In this document: piece after piece, positions 41,966 through 51,213 of the stretch
How the letters are laid out: each line of letters begins with the position of its first letter
How positions within the stretch are numbered: the stretch's first letter is position 1
NCBI GenBank assembly: GCA_910588185.1
Contig: CAJUQR010000009.1
Location: 1-63,627 of the forward strand
Origin: an uncultured Peptostreptococcaceae bacterium
GTDB lineage: Bacteria > Bacillota > Clostridia > Peptostreptococcales > Anaerovoracaceae
Length of the DNA stretch: 63,627 nucleotides
Direction of reading: 5' to 3'
The notes under the pieces: generated by a model
What the model was told of the DNA's origin: nothing
What the model saw: only the letters and a program-made list of their open reading frames with translations
Database searches by the model: none
Program-made: the position numbers and the translations under genes

Positions 41966-43033
41966 ATGAAAAAAGGATGCCCTTATGGTACTCACAGAGT
42001 AATTTCTCCAAAGGGAGTATTACCACAGCCAGCAGACGTTATTGACAACACTATGGAAATCTATGATAACGAAGTATTAATCGATGTTAAGACTTTAAAC
42101 GTTGACTCTGCTTCTTTTACAGAAATCGTTAGAAGATCTTGCGATGGCAAAAAGCCTGCAGATATCGAAAATTCACCTGAAGATCAGGAAAAAGTTAAGA
42201 AGACAATGCTTGACATTGTTGCAAAAGCTGGTAAGCATAAGAACCCTTGGACTGGTTCCGGCGGAATGCTTCTTGGAACAGTTAAAGAAGTTGGTCCTGC
42301 TTACAAAGGCGAATTAAAAGTTGGTGACAAGATTGCTACATTAGTATCCCTGTCCCTGACTCCATTAGTAATCGAAGAAATCCTTGAAATGAGACCTACT
42401 ATCGACCAGGTTGATATCAAGGGTCAGGCTATCCTGTTCCAGAGCGGTATCTACGGAATCATTCCTGATGATATGCCAGAAGGACTTGCATTATCAGCAT
42501 TAGACGTTGCTGGTGCTCCTGCACAGGCTGCTAAATTATGCCAGTCAGGTCAGAAAATCTTAATCATCGGCGGCGGCGGAAAGTCCGGTCTTCTCTGCTT
42601 ATACGAAGCTAAGAAGAGAGCTGGAGTTACTGGTAAAGTTGTTTGTGCTGCTGGTTCACAGAAATCAGAAGACAGAGCAAGAGCTCTTAACCTTGCTGAT
42701 GAATATTTCCACATGGATGCTACAGATGCAGTTGGAATGTACAACAAGGCTATGGAATTAACTGACGGAGAATTATTCGACGTAGTTATTAACTGTGTAA
42801 ACATCGAAAACACTGAAATGGCTTCAATCCTTTCATGTAAAGATGACGGAACAGTTTACTTCTTCTCAATGGCAACAAGCTTCACTAAGGCTGCACTCGG
42901 AGCAGAAGGTGTTGGTAAAGACGTTAACATGATCGTTGGTAACGGATACACTAAGGGTCACGCTGCTATCACTCTTCAGTGCCTGAGAGAACACGAAGGT
43001 CTGAGAAAATTATTCGAAGAAATGTATGCTTAA
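41966..43033 (+). CDS. kdd: L-erythro-3,5-diaminohexanoate dehydrogenase (Kdd)
   Basis: Oxidatively deaminates 3,5-diaminohexanoate to 3-keto-5-aminohexanoate in the lysine-fermentation pathway. The 355-residue protein has a GroES-like N-terminal part and a Rossmann domain with ILIIGGGGKSGLL near residues 195-207. Its codon use is rich in C-ending codons, like the other catabolic enzymes here and unlike the regulator. It follows the ribosome binding site AGGAGG and is the first gene after the sigma-54 promoter. Confidence 0.93.
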   Translation: MKKGCPYGTHRVISPKGVLPQPADVIDNTMEIYDNEVLIDVKTLNVDSASFTEIVRRSCDGKKPADIENSPEDQEKVKKTMLDIVAKAGKHKNPWTGSGGMLLGTVKEVGPAYKGELKVGDKIATLVSLSLTPLVIEEILEMRPTIDQVDIKGQAILFQSGIYGIIPDDMPEGLALSALDVAGAPAQAAKLCQSGQKILIIGGGGKSGLLCLYEAKKRAGVTGKVVCAAGSQKSEDRARALNLADEYFHMDATDAVGMYNKAMELTDGELFDVVINCVNIENTEMASILSCKDDGTVYFFSMATSFTKAALGAEGVGKDVNMIVGNGYTKGHAAITLQCLREHEGLRKLFEEMYA

Positions 43034-43072
43034 TTCTATTTCAAATTTTGCAATTTAAAAAAGGAGAAAGAA

Positions 43073-44332
43073 ATGGCAAGAAGAAATTGGAAAGATATTC
43101 CTTTGTTCAAGGGAGTAACAGATGAACAGTGGAACGACTGGCATTGGCAGGTTGAACACAGATTAACAACTGTAGAAGACATTTGTCAGGTTGTAAACCT
43201 TACTGAACAGGAAAAGGCTGATATAGAAAAAGTTATGGGTGGATTCAGAGTAGGAATTACTCCTTACTATGCATCCATTATGGATCCTGATGATCCTAGA
43301 GATCCAGTTAGAATGCAGGCTGTTCCTACACTTGCAGAAATGCACAGATCAGAAGCTGACGATGCAGACCCTCTTCACGAGGATGCTGACTCCCCAGCTC
43401 CTGGATTAACTCACAGATATCCTGACAGAGTTCTCTTCCTGATCACTGACCAGTGCTCAATGTATTGCAGACACTGCACAAGAAGAAGACTTGCAGGTGA
43501 AACAGACGGAGCAAGATCAAGAGAAGATATCGACGCATGTATCGATTACATAAGAAGAACTCCAGTAGTTAGAGACGTACTTCTTTCAGGCGGAGATGCT
43601 CTTCTGGTTGAAACTGAAACTCTTGAATACATCATCAGCGAACTGAGAAAGATTCCTCACGTAGAAATCGTAAGAATCGGTTCAAGAACTCCTGTAGTAA
43701 TGCCTCAGAGAATCACTGATGAACTTTGTGATATGCTGAAGAAGTATCACCCAATCTGGTTGAATACTCACTTCAACCATCCAAATGAAATGACTCCTGA
43801 ATCAATGGAAGCTTGCAGAAAGCTTGCTGATGCAGGTATTCCTTTAGGAAATCAGACAGTACTCTTAAGAGGTGTTAACGATTGTAAGCACATCATGAGA
43901 GACTTAATGCATGTTCTCGTTAAGAACAGAGTAAGACCTTACTACATTTATATCTGCGACCTTTCAATCGGTATCGAACACTTCAGAACTACTGTTGCTA
44001 AGGGTATCGAAATTATTGAAGGTCTGAGAGGACACACTTCAGGTTATGCAGTTCCTACATTCGTAGTAGATGCTCCTGGCGGCGGCGGAAAGACTCCTGT
44101 AATGCCTCAGTATGTAATTTCACAGACACCTCACAAGGTAATCCTGAGAAACTACGAGGGTGTTATCACTACTTACACAGAACCTCAGCTTCCTGATCTT
44201 CCTTGCACATGCGATTACTGCACAGGCAAGAAGACTTACAAGTATCAGGGTGTATCTGCTCTTGGTGAAGGTCCTGAAATCAAGTCAATGGAGCCAAGCA
44301 ATTTGGCAAGACACGAAAGAAATAAACACTAG
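43073..44332 (+). CDS. kamA: Lysine 2,3-aminomutase
   Basis: Radical-SAM, PLP-dependent enzyme converting L-lysine to L-beta-lysine. The [4Fe-4S] motif CSMYCRHC uses C128, C132 and C135. The PLP lysine is K340 in GGGGKTPVMPQY. Both are offset by +3 from the well-studied clostridial enzyme (Cys125/129/132, Lys337), so the alignment is consistent. The 419-residue length is normal. It follows kdd by 39 nt and is followed by an intercistronic hairpin. Confidence 0.97.
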   Translation: MARRNWKDIPLFKGVTDEQWNDWHWQVEHRLTTVEDICQVVNLTEQEKADIEKVMGGFRVGITPYYASIMDPDDPRDPVRMQAVPTLAEMHRSEADDADPLHEDADSPAPGLTHRYPDRVLFLITDQCSMYCRHCTRRRLAGETDGARSREDIDACIDYIRRTPVVRDVLLSGGDALLVETETLEYIISELRKIPHVEIVRIGSRTPVVMPQRITDELCDMLKKYHPIWLNTHFNHPNEMTPESMEACRKLADAGIPLGNQTVLLRGVNDCKHIMRDLMHVLVKNRVRPYYIYICDLSIGIEHFRTTVAKGIEIIEGLRGHTSGYAVPTFVVDAPGGGGKTPVMPQYVISQTPHKVILRNYEGVITTYTEPQLPDLPCTCDYCTGKKTYKYQGVSALGEGPEIKSMEPSNLARHERNKH

Positions 44333-44362
44333 TTTAATCTTTTGTATCAATAAAAAACATTT

Positions 44363-44396
44363 CCTATGGGGAGACAGACTATTGTCTCCCTATAGG
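44363..44396 (+). promoter_or_regulatory. Intercistronic hairpin between kamA and kamB
   Basis: CCTATGGGGAGACA and TGTCTCCCTATAGG form a 14-bp stem with one wobble pair and a short loop. No T tract follows, so it is more likely an mRNA stabiliser or processing site than a terminator. Confidence 0.6.
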
Positions 44397-44415
44397 TATG
44401 ATGGAGGATAGATAA

Positions 44416-45435
44416 ATGGGGTTGTTGCATGACCTTTCAATTAAATATAAAACCCTTTCTATCGTGGGAATGGCAAAGAATGCCGGCAAAACCACAGCAC
44501 TTAACTATCTTATAGAAGAAGCTATAGATGAGGGAGTGGCTCTTGGAGTCACCTCTACAGGACGTGACGGAGAAAGTCAAGATTTAGTAACAGGTACAGA
44601 AAAGCCTAGAGTTTATTTGGATCAGGATATGCTTGTAGCTGTACCGTCACTTCTTTACGACCTTGCTGATGCAGGGCTTGAAGTAATTAAAAGAACAAAT
44701 TATTCTACGGCGATAGGAACTCTTCTCATATGTCGTGTAAGAGAAGCAGGATATGTTCAAATTGCCGGTCCGGTTATAAATGCAGAGCAGAAGATGCTTT
44801 GCCAGGATATGCTGGGGCTCGGCAGCCAGTTAATATTAATTGACGGGGCAATTGACAGAAAATCTATCGCATCACCAGATACATCTGATGCGATTATATT
44901 GTCTACAGGAGCCGTTCTTTCAAGGAAACTTAATAAAGTAGTGGAAGAGACGGCACATGTTGTTAATCTTTATAGAACGCCTGAACTCGAAAAGGGTGTT
45001 ATAAGAGACGCAATAGAAAACAATAATTTTGACGATAAGATTATGCTCATTAGTGACGCAGGAGAAATAAAAAAGCTTGATTTAGTAACAGGCCTTGGGG
45101 CTGCAAAAGAAATCAACGGCGCAATTGATGAGGATACTAGATATATATATATTCCGGGAGCTTTTACGAACAGTGTAATTTGCGATATAAGTCTTAAGAA
45201 CTTAAAGCAAGTTCAATTTGTTCTAAAAGATCCAACAAAAATATTTGTAAATGCTATGGATTGGGGAATTTATAGAAAGAAAGGCTTTAGATTAAGCGTT
45301 CTTAAGAATATTGAGATTGCAGCTATTACAGTAAATCCATGGGCACCGGCAGGATATACTTTTGACAATAGATTTCTTTTGGAAGAAATGCAAAAGGCTA
45401 TTCCGGATATTCCAATTATAGATGTAAGGATGTAA
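44416..45435 (+). CDS. kamB: KamB, aminomutase reactivation factor component
   Basis: A 339-residue P-loop protein (GMAKNAGKTTALNY near residues 17-30) that matches KamB, which with KamC has been linked to reactivation of lysine 5,6-aminomutase. It has no membrane segments. Its codons are AT-rich compared with kamA and kamD, consistent with a low-abundance helper. The gene is 2 nt ahead of kamC. Confidence 0.85.
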   Translation: MGLLHDLSIKYKTLSIVGMAKNAGKTTALNYLIEEAIDEGVALGVTSTGRDGESQDLVTGTEKPRVYLDQDMLVAVPSLLYDLADAGLEVIKRTNYSTAIGTLLICRVREAGYVQIAGPVINAEQKMLCQDMLGLGSQLILIDGAIDRKSIASPDTSDAIILSTGAVLSRKLNKVVEETAHVVNLYRTPELEKGVIRDAIENNNFDDKIMLISDAGEIKKLDLVTGLGAAKEINGAIDEDTRYIYIPGAFTNSVICDISLKNLKQVQFVLKDPTKIFVNAMDWGIYRKKGFRLSVLKNIEIAAITVNPWAPAGYTFDNRFLLEEMQKAIPDIPIIDVRM

Positions 45436-45437
45436 TT

Positions 45438-47189
45438 ATGAAACAAGGCAAAAACAGAAGATTAGCCAATGTCAAAACCAGACGGGAAACAGGTCTTGAT
45501 TATATAATGTTCAATCTTGATTTAAATACGCCTTTTGGAAAGAAACAACTTAAGGAGATTCAAGCCTATTATCCGGGAGAAGAAGAAGAGCTTCGTCAGG
45601 AGCTAAACCGGGTGGACAGGATGATAGAATTTGTAAAGCAGAATCAAGTTTTAACAGACAAGATTCAAGAAGTCTTTATGGAGGTAAAAGATCCTTCTCT
45701 GACTGTTCAAAGAAGCGGAAGCGCAACTCTTTCAACGGTTGAACTTTACGAAGTTAAGTCGTTGTTGCTTCAGATGAGACAGCTTCGTAAACTTACAATA
45801 GAACATGAAATTGGCGATTACAAAGGAAGCCATTGCATTTCAGAATGTAAAAAAATCAATCAAAGCGGTGAAGAAGAAAAGCTGATTTTTCAAATAAATG
45901 AAAATGAACCAATAGTAAATACCGTGCCGGAAGAGTATTTCCTTGAAGATACGGAAGATTTGTTGGATGATTTAGATCCTAGGGGAGATAGACTCAATAC
46001 TTTTTATATTTATGATGAATTCAGTTCGCTTCTTGGAGAATATCGTGCTCAAAAACGTGAATACGAGTTGCTCATAAGGAAAGAACAGAAGCAGACAAGG
46101 GAAGAGCTGAGACGTAAACATGGTGTGATGCTTACGCCTAAATTCGATATTGTTGTTGCAAAGTCTCATCCTGATTTTGAAAAGATTCAAAGCTTAGATG
46201 AACTTGAGATTGTGGATCAGGACTATATGAGCGTGACAATGCAGCTCAAACCTACAGAAAAGATTTATAATTATGTCAGTGAAGTAGAAAAAATCAATTC
46301 GGAAATTGAAATTGAAGAAGAAAGAATCAGAGAGGAACTTTCGAGAAAAATTTCAAAAAAATCCGAAGTAATTTTACATAATTGCGATAAAATGGGAGCC
46401 TTGGATCTGGCTCTTGCAAAAGCCATTTATTCCATTAAGCACGATTTGACAAAACCTGAAATTGTAGATGAACATATAGTTGAATTTGAAGACGGCAGGA
46501 ATCTTCAGGTTGAAGATATTATAAAATCCAAGGGAAAGGAATATTGTCCTATATCACTTTCTCTTAAAGATGGTGTAACACTCATCACCGGGGCTAATAT
46601 GGGAGGAAAAACAATTTCTCTTAAGCTGGCAGGACAAATTCCGATTTTGGCTCAGTACGGATTCTTTGTTCCGGCTAAATATGCCAGAGTAGGACTTTCC
46701 AGCTATATGCAGATTCTTATCGGCGATTCACAGTCCGTAGAAAGAGGATTGTCCAGCTTTGGTTCTGAAATGGAAGAACTGAAGGAAATACTGGACCATG
46801 GACAAGAAAACAGCCTCATACTGATAGATGAGATTGCTTCAGGAACAAATCCGACAGAAGGAACTGCTTTGACCAAGAGTCTGGTAGATTATTTAATTGA
46901 AAAACCGTATATTTCTCTTATTACGACTCATTTTGAATCTGTAACTGAGCGTGAAGGAGTTATAAATATGCAGGTCAGAGGTTTGGCTGACTGCAATTTT
47001 ACTTTGCTGAACCGTGAAATACAGCATGCAAATCGTCGTGACAGGATAAATATAATATCTAAATACATGGATTATCGTCTGTGTAGAGTGGATAATGAAG
47101 CACAAGTACCTAAGGATGCTCTTAGTATAGCCGCTATGTTAGGAATTGACAAAGCAATTATAGACGGAGCGAAAAAATATATTAGATAA
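45438..47189 (+). CDS. kamC: KamC, MutS-like ATPase of the aminomutase reactivation system
   Basis: A 583-residue protein with coiled-coil-rich N-terminal half and a C-terminal MutS-like ATPase: Walker A TGANMGGKTISLK, LSSFGSEMEELKEIL, Walker B LILIDEIASGTNPTEG and TTHFE. MutS mismatch-binding domains are missing. With KamB it is believed to exchange damaged cobalamin on lysine 5,6-aminomutase. The start is 2 nt after kamB and the stop 11 nt before kamD. Confidence 0.87.
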   Translation: MKQGKNRRLANVKTRRETGLDYIMFNLDLNTPFGKKQLKEIQAYYPGEEEELRQELNRVDRMIEFVKQNQVLTDKIQEVFMEVKDPSLTVQRSGSATLSTVELYEVKSLLLQMRQLRKLTIEHEIGDYKGSHCISECKKINQSGEEEKLIFQINENEPIVNTVPEEYFLEDTEDLLDDLDPRGDRLNTFYIYDEFSSLLGEYRAQKREYELLIRKEQKQTREELRRKHGVMLTPKFDIVVAKSHPDFEKIQSLDELEIVDQDYMSVTMQLKPTEKIYNYVSEVEKINSEIEIEEERIREELSRKISKKSEVILHNCDKMGALDLALAKAIYSIKHDLTKPEIVDEHIVEFEDGRNLQVEDIIKSKGKEYCPISLSLKDGVTLITGANMGGKTISLKLAGQIPILAQYGFFVPAKYARVGLSSYMQILIGDSQSVERGLSSFGSEMEELKEILDHGQENSLILIDEIASGTNPTEGTALTKSLVDYLIEKPYISLITTHFESVTEREGVINMQVRGLADCNFTLLNREIQHANRRDRINIISKYMDYRLCRVDNEAQVPKDALSIAAMLGIDKAIIDGAKKYIR

Positions 47190-47200
47190 GGAGAAATAGG

Positions 47201-48754
47201 ATGAAAAGCAAATTAAACCTTGACCCAAAAGTTGTTGACAGTGCTCGCCAGCATGCGGCAAACATTGCCCATGACATGCAGGATTTTATTGAGCGTCATA
47301 CAACAGTATCAACAGAGAGAACTATTGTTAGACTTTTGGGTGTTGATGGTGTCGACGATGTTGACACTCCTCTTCCAAACGTAGTAGTGGATCAGCTTAA
47401 AGAAGCAGGTGCATTGCCTACAGGAGCTGCTTATTGGATTGGTAATGCAATAGTTCAGACTGGCAAGACTCCTCAGGAAATCGCAGAAGAAATGTCTGCA
47501 GGCAAATTAGACATTACTAAACTTCCTACTTGTTCACAGAAAGAAGCTGCAGAGGCATTGAAGCCTTCAATCAAAGCTACATTCGAAAGAATTGACATGC
47601 AAAAGGCAAAACGTCAAGAATATCTTAAAACAATAGGAGAAGGTCCAGAACCTTATATTTATGTAATTGTTGCTACCGGTAACATCTATGAAGACGTTAT
47701 TCAGGCTCAGGCTGCTGCAAGACAGGGAGCTGATATTATAGCAGTTATCAGAACTACAGCTCAGTCTCTTCTTGACTATGTTCCTTATGGCGCAACAACA
47801 GAGGGATTTGGCGGTACATATGCAACTCAGGAAAACTTCAGAATCATGAGAAAAGCTCTTGACGAAGTTGGTGAGGAAGTTGGAAGATATATCAGACTTT
47901 GTAACTATTCTTCCGGAATGTGCATGCCTGAAATCGCAGCTATGGGAGCTCTTGAAAGATTAGACGTTATGCTTAACGATGCTATCTACGGAATTCTGTT
48001 TAGAGATATCAACATGCAGAGAACTTTGGTTGACCAGTTCATGTCCAGAGTTATAATCGGATATTGCGGAATTATCTTCAATTCAGGAGAAGATAACTAT
48101 TTGACTACAGATGATGCAATCGAAGCTGCTCATACTGTAACTGCTTCCCAGTTCATCAATGAACAGTTTGCTGTTCTTGCAAATATTCCTGAAGAACAGA
48201 TGGGACTTGGACATGCGTTTGAAATGGATCCTAACACAGAGGACGGATTCCTTCTTGAACTTGCACAGGCACAGATGGCAAGAGAAATCTTCCCTAAGGC
48301 TAGATTAAAATATATGCCTCCTACAAAGTTCATGACAGGTAATATCTTCAAAGGACATCTTCAGGATGCATTGTTTAACTTAGTAACTGTTTGGACTAAC
48401 CAGTCATTATTGCTGACAGGAATGCTGACAGAAGCTATTCATACTCCTCTTATGCAGGACAGATATTTGGCAATTGAAAATGCTAAGTATATCTTCAATA
48501 ACTGCAGACATATAGGAGATGAAATCGAGTTCAAAGAGGGCGGAATAATCCAGAGCCGTGCACAGGAAGTTTTAGGAAAAGCTGACGCACTTCTTGCAGA
48601 AGTTGAGAAGGAAGGTCTTTTCTCTACAATTGAAAAAGGTATCTTCGGCGGCGTAAAGCGTCCGTTTGATGGTGGACATGGACTTGAGGGCGTTTGCACT
48701 AAGGGTGAAAATTACTTCAATCCATTCATCGAATTGTTTATGGATCATGAATAG
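47201..48754 (+). CDS. kamD: Beta-lysine 5,6-aminomutase alpha subunit
   Basis: Large subunit of the adenosylcobalamin- and PLP-dependent enzyme that moves the terminal amino group of beta-lysine to C5. The 517-residue TIM-barrel protein matches KamD over its whole length, with blocks such as YVIVATGNIYEDVIQAQAA and YGATTEGFGGTYATQENF. It ends 14 nt before kamE, the cobalamin-binding subunit. Codon use is that of a highly expressed gene. Confidence 0.96.
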   Translation: MKSKLNLDPKVVDSARQHAANIAHDMQDFIERHTTVSTERTIVRLLGVDGVDDVDTPLPNVVVDQLKEAGALPTGAAYWIGNAIVQTGKTPQEIAEEMSAGKLDITKLPTCSQKEAAEALKPSIKATFERIDMQKAKRQEYLKTIGEGPEPYIYVIVATGNIYEDVIQAQAAARQGADIIAVIRTTAQSLLDYVPYGATTEGFGGTYATQENFRIMRKALDEVGEEVGRYIRLCNYSSGMCMPEIAAMGALERLDVMLNDAIYGILFRDINMQRTLVDQFMSRVIIGYCGIIFNSGEDNYLTTDDAIEAAHTVTASQFINEQFAVLANIPEEQMGLGHAFEMDPNTEDGFLLELAQAQMAREIFPKARLKYMPPTKFMTGNIFKGHLQDALFNLVTVWTNQSLLLTGMLTEAIHTPLMQDRYLAIENAKYIFNNCRHIGDEIEFKEGGIIQSRAQEVLGKADALLAEVEKEGLFSTIEKGIFGGVKRPFDGGHGLEGVCTKGENYFNPFIELFMDHE

Positions 48755-48768
48755 GGAGGTAGCGAGTA

Positions 48769-49563
48769 ATGGCAGAGAATAAAACAGCAACTACTCAGGT
48801 TGATTTAACATGTGTTAAGCCTTATGGCGACGCATTAAATGACGGTAAAGTTCAACTGGCGTTCACTCTTCCTGTACCTTATGGTGAAGAGGCGGAAGAA
48901 TGTGCAAAACAGTATGCAAGAAAATTAGGTTTAGAAGAGCCAAACGTAGCATATTATTGTGAGCTTACTACAGGATATACATTCTTTAACGTTTATGGAT
49001 CAGCTCAGGCAACTATTGACTATACAGCAATTAAGGTTCCTAAGGTAGAAGGAACTGTTATGGACCGTGTAGAATGTGGCGAATGGATTGGCGATAACGT
49101 AGGCAGAGATATAACAGTAGTTGGAGCTTCCATCGAATCTGATGCTCATACAGTAGGTATTGACGCTATCATTCAGATGAAAGGCTTCCACGGACATTTC
49201 GGTCTTGAAAGATTTAAGAACGTAGTTCCTTATAACATGGGTTCACAGGTTCCTTGCGAAGCACTAATCGCAAAGGCTAAGGAAGTAAATGCAGATGCAA
49301 TCTTAGTTTCTCAGACTGTAACTCAGAAAGATATTCATATCCAGCAGCTTACTAAGATGGTAGAACTTCTTGAAGCAGAAGGTCTACGTGACAAAGTTAT
49401 TTTGACTTGCGGCGGTCCTAGAATCTCACATGAGCTTGCTCAGGAATTAGGCTATGATGCAGGTTTTGGTCCTGGAAAATATGCTGAGCATGTAATGAGC
49501 TACATCATGCAGGAAGTAGTTAAGAGAGGCTGGCAGGATAAAGCGAATATTGCAGACAGATAA
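48769..49563 (+). CDS. kamE: Beta-lysine 5,6-aminomutase beta subunit, cobalamin-binding
   Basis: Small subunit, 264 aa. The B12-binding motif D-x-H-x-x-G reads DAHTVG with cobalt ligand H127, and the PLP Schiff-base lysine is K138. The 11-residue distance equals that between H133 and K144 in the known clostridial enzyme. It follows kamD in the usual order and is followed by a hairpin and ctfA. Confidence 0.96.
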   Translation: MAENKTATTQVDLTCVKPYGDALNDGKVQLAFTLPVPYGEEAEECAKQYARKLGLEEPNVAYYCELTTGYTFFNVYGSAQATIDYTAIKVPKVEGTVMDRVECGEWIGDNVGRDITVVGASIESDAHTVGIDAIIQMKGFHGHFGLERFKNVVPYNMGSQVPCEALIAKAKEVNADAILVSQTVTQKDIHIQQLTKMVELLEAEGLRDKVILTCGGPRISHELAQELGYDAGFGPGKYAEHVMSYIMQEVVKRGWQDKANIADR

Positions 49564-49580
49564 TTAAATTAGATTACTAC

Positions 49581-49610
49581 AGTCGGCTTTGGTTTTGTCC
49601 AAAGCCGGCT
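49581..49610 (+). promoter_or_regulatory. Intercistronic hairpin between kamE and ctfA
   Basis: AGTCGGCTTTGG and CCAAAGCCGGCT form a 12-bp stem with one wobble pair and a TTTTGT loop. No T tract follows, so it may stabilise or process the mRNA, or give weak termination. Confidence 0.6.
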
Positions 49611-49643
49611 GCATGCAAATATATTCAGAAAGGTGAAACGAAC

Positions 49644-50357
49644 ATGATTAACAAAATTATGACTGCAGACGAAGCAGTTGCAGGCGTAAAAGACGGTATG
49701 ACCATCATGGTAGGCGGATTCCTTGGAACAGGTTCCCCTGAAGTTTTAATGGACGCACTGGTAAGAAAGGGTGTAAAACATCTGACTGTTATCGGAAATG
49801 ATGGAGGACTTCCTGTAGGAACTTACGGCGCAAAAACTGCAAGAGGTATCGGCAAGTTGTTGGAAGCAGGAATGGTAGATCATATCATCGCTTCTCACGT
49901 AGGAATGAACCCTCTTATCGGAGATGGAATGGTTGCAGGCACTTTAAAGTGTACTCTCGTACCACAGGGAACTTTGGCAGAAAAGCTTAGAGCTGCTGCT
50001 TATGGACTTGGCGGAGTTTTAACTCCTACTGGAGTAGGTACTCCTGTACAGGAAGAGCTTGATGAGCTGGGTCGTGAGAAAAAGGTAGTAGAAATTGAAG
50101 GTAAAAAGTACTTATTTGAAATGCCGCTTCGTGCAGATTATGCATTTATAAGACCTACAGTTGCTGATAAATTCGGTAACTATTACTGCTCAAAAACAAC
50201 TAAGAACTTCAACTATGTAATGGCAGGTGCTGCAAAGAAGACAATCATTGCTCCTGAGAGATTGGTTGAAATCGGTGAAATCGATCCTGATTACTTTGCA
50301 GTTGCAGGCGTACTTGTAGATACTATTGTGGAAGGAGAGAAGAGATGGCAGATTTAA
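49644..50357 (+). CDS. ctfA: Acetate/butyrate-acetoacetate CoA-transferase subunit A
   Basis: Alpha subunit of a family I CoA-transferase (AtoD/CtfA type), 237 aa, that passes CoA between acetate or butyrate and acetoacetate/acyl-CoA. Blocks GGFLGTGSPEVLMDALV and QGTLAEKLRAAAYGLGG are characteristic. In lysine fermentation it would recover CoA and release short-chain acids. It overlaps ctfB by 13 nt, so the two subunits are made together. Confidence 0.93.
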   Translation: MINKIMTADEAVAGVKDGMTIMVGGFLGTGSPEVLMDALVRKGVKHLTVIGNDGGLPVGTYGAKTARGIGKLLEAGMVDHIIASHVGMNPLIGDGMVAGTLKCTLVPQGTLAEKLRAAAYGLGGVLTPTGVGTPVQEELDELGREKKVVEIEGKKYLFEMPLRADYAFIRPTVADKFGNYYCSKTTKNFNYVMAGAAKKTIIAPERLVEIGEIDPDYFAVAGVLVDTIVEGEKRWQI

Positions 50358-51001
50358 AAGTAAGAATTGCGAAAAGATGCGCAAAAGAATTTAAAGACGG
50401 CGATTTCATCAACTTAGGTATAGGCTTACCTACAATGGTTGCTGACTTCCTTCCTGACGACATTGCAGTAACATGTCATTCAGAAAACGGATTTGCAGGA
50501 ATAGATGCAGTTGCAGATGAAACTAACACTGACGTTGATATTATCAACTCAGGCGGAGTTTATGTAACTGCAGTAGACAGAGCAAAATTCTTCGATACAG
50601 CAGAATCTTTCGGTCTTGTAAGAGGCGGACATGTGAGAGCTACAGTTCTCGGAGCTATGGAAGTTGCTGAAAACGGTGACCTTGCAAACTGGATTGTACC
50701 TGGCAAGAAGGTTGCAGGTATGGGTGGAGCTATGGACCTTTGTGCAGGATGTCCTGAAGTTATCATCGTAATGCTTCACACTCAGAAAGGTGCTCATAAA
50801 ATCTTGAAGAAATGTACTCTTCCGCTTACAGCAGAAAGATGCGTATCCAAGATCATTACTGAGATGGGTGTTATGGAAGTTAGAGAAGATGGAATTTGGG
50901 TAGTTGAATTACATCCTGATTATACTAAGGAAGATATTCAGGCAGCAACAGGTTGTGAACTTCACTTCGATCCTAATATGAAGGCAATGGAAGAAGAATA
51001 G
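50345..51001 (+). CDS. ctfB: Acetate/butyrate-acetoacetate CoA-transferase subunit B
   Basis: Beta subunit (AtoA/CtfB type), 218 aa, carrying the catalytic glutamate E47 in the SENGFAG motif that forms the CoA-thioester intermediate. The C-terminal block LTAERCVSKIITEMGVMEV is typical. Last gene of the lysine-fermentation operon; a strong terminator follows at 51032. Its ATG is preceded by GGAGAGAAGAG within ctfA. Confidence 0.94.
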   Translation: MADLKVRIAKRCAKEFKDGDFINLGIGLPTMVADFLPDDIAVTCHSENGFAGIDAVADETNTDVDIINSGGVYVTAVDRAKFFDTAESFGLVRGGHVRATVLGAMEVAENGDLANWIVPGKKVAGMGGAMDLCAGCPEVIIVMLHTQKGAHKILKKCTLPLTAERCVSKIITEMGVMEVREDGIWVVELHPDYTKEDIQAATGCELHFDPNMKAMEEE

Positions 51002-51031
51002 AAAAATACAAACTTTTATGGAGTTTGATAG

Positions 51032-51059
51032 GAGCCTCCCTGACTGGGAGGCTCTTTTT
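51032..51059 (+). terminator. Terminator of the kdd-kam-ctf operon
   Basis: GAGCCTCCC (51032-51040), loop TGACT, GGGAGGCTC (51046-51054), then T5. It is a strong canonical terminator. Confidence 0.92.
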
Positions 51060-51129
51060 GTTGTGTTGCTTAATCTCCAGCGTAACCAGATTCGGCAAAA
51101 CCCGTATCCAAAGTGACAGTTTTTTGCGT

Positions 51130-51205
51130 ATTTGGTTGCCTAAGGCAACCAAATATTACAAAAAGCGTATCCAAATTACTGATTTTTGATGAATTTGGAT
51201 ACGCT
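51130..51205 (-). repeat. Two palindromes, one of them the GCGTATCC terminator repeat
   Basis: TATTTGGTTGCC-TAA-GGCAACCAAATA (51130-51156) is a perfect 12-bp stem. GCGTATCCAAATT (51166-51178) and AATTTGGATACGC (51193-51205) form a 13-bp stem that on the minus strand is followed by TTTTTG, making a terminator for the nuclease-like gene at 51214. The same stem terminates rluB at 38056. A further CGTATCCAAA occurs at about 51102. Confidence 0.75.
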
Positions 51206-51213
51206 TCACAAAG

